A stretch of DNA of 5,577 nucleotides, taken from positions 1 to 5,577 of the forward strand of contig DATDPZ010000018.1 in NCBI GenBank assembly GCA_035292525.1, read 5' to 3'. This stretch comes from VBAS01 sp035292525. Lineage in GTDB: Bacteria; Bacteroidota; Bacteroidia; Chitinophagales; Chitinophagaceae. Of this stretch, positions 4,672-5,577 are shown piece after piece; the first letter of the stretch is position 1, and every line of letters starts with the position of its first letter. The notes below the pieces were generated by a model. The model saw only the letters and a list, made by a program, of their open reading frames with translations. It made no database searches and was not told the DNA's origin. Made by a program: the position numbers and the translations under genes.

Positions 4672-4731
4672 AGCCTACCTATCCCGATAACTATCGGGAC
4701 CCGAAGGGAGGGCATAACATGGCACGAGGCT
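4672..4731. repeat. Multi-hairpin element, possibly an interspersed REP-like repeat
   Basis: Between marR and the acyl-CoA dehydrogenase gene is a GC-richer block with outer arms AGCCT (4672-4676) and AGGCT (4727-4731). Inside are a perfect hairpin TCCCGATA-AC-TATCGGGA (4682-4699), a small CCC-GAA-GGG (4700-4708), and a weaker GCAT-AAC-ATG-type pairing (4712-4721). No T-run follows, so it is not a standard terminator. Palindromes built on CCCGATA/TATCGGG look like dispersed Bacteroidota repeats to me, but copy number cannot be judged from one window. Confidence 0.45.
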
Positions 4732-4815
4732 AACTTATTTAAAGTTCTTTTTCTGTATTGTAGGGAATCCATATTTGTATCACAGGTTAAAGCCAGGTAC
4801 AAAAACAACAAACCA

Positions 4816-4846
4816 TTAAACACTTAAACTTTTAAACTCTTTAAAC
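4816..4846 (+). repeat. Four short direct repeats of TTAAAC in the acyl-CoA dehydrogenase leader
   Basis: TTAAAC occurs at 4816-4821, 4824-4829, 4832-4837 and 4841-4846, with start spacings of 8, 8 and 9 bases. The last copy ends eight bases before the ATG. The array is unstructured and A/T-rich, so it may aid ribosome entry in the absence of a Shine-Dalgarno sequence, or may simply be a local tandem expansion. Confidence 0.6.
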
Positions 4847-4854
4847 ATCATTTT

Positions 4855-5577
4855 ATGAACACCGAAATAAAACAAGCAGCAACAATTAAAGGAGGAGAAT
4901 GGCTGGTGAAAGAATCATCAGCTTCTGAAACATTTGCTCCCGAAAATTTTTCAGAAGAACAATTGATGATCCGTGACATGTGTGACCAGTTTTTGGATAA
5001 AGAAATTTACCCGATACTGGACCGTATTGATAGTCTTGAACCCGGCTTGATGAAAAGCCTGCTGACAAAAGCAGGAGAGCAGGGCTTGCTGGCCACTTCT
5101 TTTCCGGAAGAGTTTGGAGGTCTTGGAAAAGATTTTATTACCTCTACTATTATTAATGAATATTTAGGAGGAGGCCACTCTTTTTCGGTAGCCATTGCAG
5201 CCCATACGGGTATTGGCACTTTACCCATTTTATATTTTGGTACGCCGGAACAAAAACAAAAATATCTTCCTAAACTTATTTCGGGAGAGTGGGCAGGTGC
5301 TTATGGCCTGACAGAACCAAACAGTGGCAGCGATGCATTGAGTGCAAAAACAGCCGCAAAACTTAGCCCCGACGGCAAGCACTATATACTGAACGGACAA
5401 AAATGCTGGATTACCAACGGAGGATTTGCAGACATATATACTGTCTTTGCAAAAATAGATGGGGATAAGTTTACCGGCTTTTTAATTGAAAGGGGAACAG
5501 AAGGATTTACACAGGGTCCTGAAGAACAAAAAATGGGAATCAAAGGTTCTTCTACTGTACAATTATATTTCCAGGAT
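4855..5577 (+). CDS. Acyl-CoA dehydrogenase (5' part, cut by window edge)
   Basis: 241 codons are visible from ATG 4855 to the end of the window, with no stop. The FAD enzyme would oxidise acyl-CoA to trans-2-enoyl-CoA, the first step of beta-oxidation. The N-terminal helical domain contains FSEEQLMIRDMCDQFLDKEI (32-51) and the glycine-rich PEEFGGLG (84-91). The family signature AYGLTEPNSGSD (149-160) and the flavin-contacting KCWITNGG (183-190) lead into the beta domain. The catalytic glutamate region is beyond the window. The extended N-terminus (about 30 residues before the first helix, with KGGEWLVKES) resembles the longer, VLCAD-like enzymes common in Bacteroidota; chain-length preference is not readable. 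A 7/8 match to the -7 element (CATATTTG, 4770-4777) could start its own mRNA, with a leader holding the TTAAAC repeats. Otherwise it is transcribed from the marR promoter. Confidence 0.95.
   Translation, partial: MNTEIKQAATIKGGEWLVKESSASETFAPENFSEEQLMIRDMCDQFLDKEIYPILDRIDSLEPGLMKSLLTKAGEQGLLATSFPEEFGGLGKDFITSTIINEYLGGGHSFSVAIAAHTGIGTLPILYFGTPEQKQKYLPKLISGEWAGAYGLTEPNSGSDALSAKTAAKLSPDGKHYILNGQKCWITNGGFADIYTVFAKIDGDKFTGFLIERGTEGFTQGPEEQKMGIKGSSTVQLYFQD

Noticed and set aside
4682..4699. The CCCGATA/TATCGGG hairpin as marR terminator
   Set aside because: The stem is strong, but no T-run follows on either strand.

Overview
The window looks like a chromosomal segment of a Bacteroidota bacterium, probably Chitinophagaceae or a near relative. 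The evidence is protein style (TrmB beginning MGQKKLIRF, a GSC-KKK lipoprotein, an Lrp/AsnC and a MarR regulator of typical Bacteroidota appearance), AT-rich spacers, no Shine-Dalgarno-led starts, and at least five good matches to the Bacteroidota promoter element TAnnTTTG (-7). Three of these also have a TTG/TTTG -33 element 19-21 bases upstream. No tRNA gene, rRNA gene, CRISPR array or insertion sequence was recognised.

Left part (1-1600): two minus-strand genes, trmB and then the first 49 codons of an MGMT/alkyltransferase-like gene cut by the window edge, form a likely operon. Divergent from trmB, across a 59-base spacer with back-to-back promoters, is a RelB/Phd-like antitoxin gene overlapping a RelE-like toxin gene. 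The toxin is broken by one extra A in a run of six. A rho-independent terminator closes this operon.

Middle (1600-2500): a 440-base spacer carries what appears to be a stand-alone structured RNA gene on the minus strand. It has a -33/-7 promoter, a GC-rich core of about 180 nt closed by its own ends, a perfect tRNA-type T-arm next to the 3' closing strand, and a terminator with a U-tract. I could not match it to tmRNA, RNase P, SRP or 6S RNA by eye. It is the most interesting item in the window. Its promoter is overlaid by nested inverted repeats and is divergent from an lrp/asnC regulator gene, which has an AT-rich, inverted-repeat-rich leader.

Right part (2500-5577): a small proline-linker lipoprotein gene converges with a membrane glycosyltransferase (GT2) gene so tightly that the two stop codons abut. 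The glycosyltransferase gene is divergent from a marR gene whose 8+4+8 palindrome lies just after its -7 element, as expected of autorepression. Downstream are a 60-base multi-hairpin element, a cluster of four TTAAAC repeats, and the first 241 codons of an acyl-CoA dehydrogenase. The MarR plus acyl-CoA dehydrogenase pairing suggests the start of a regulated fatty-acid beta-oxidation locus.
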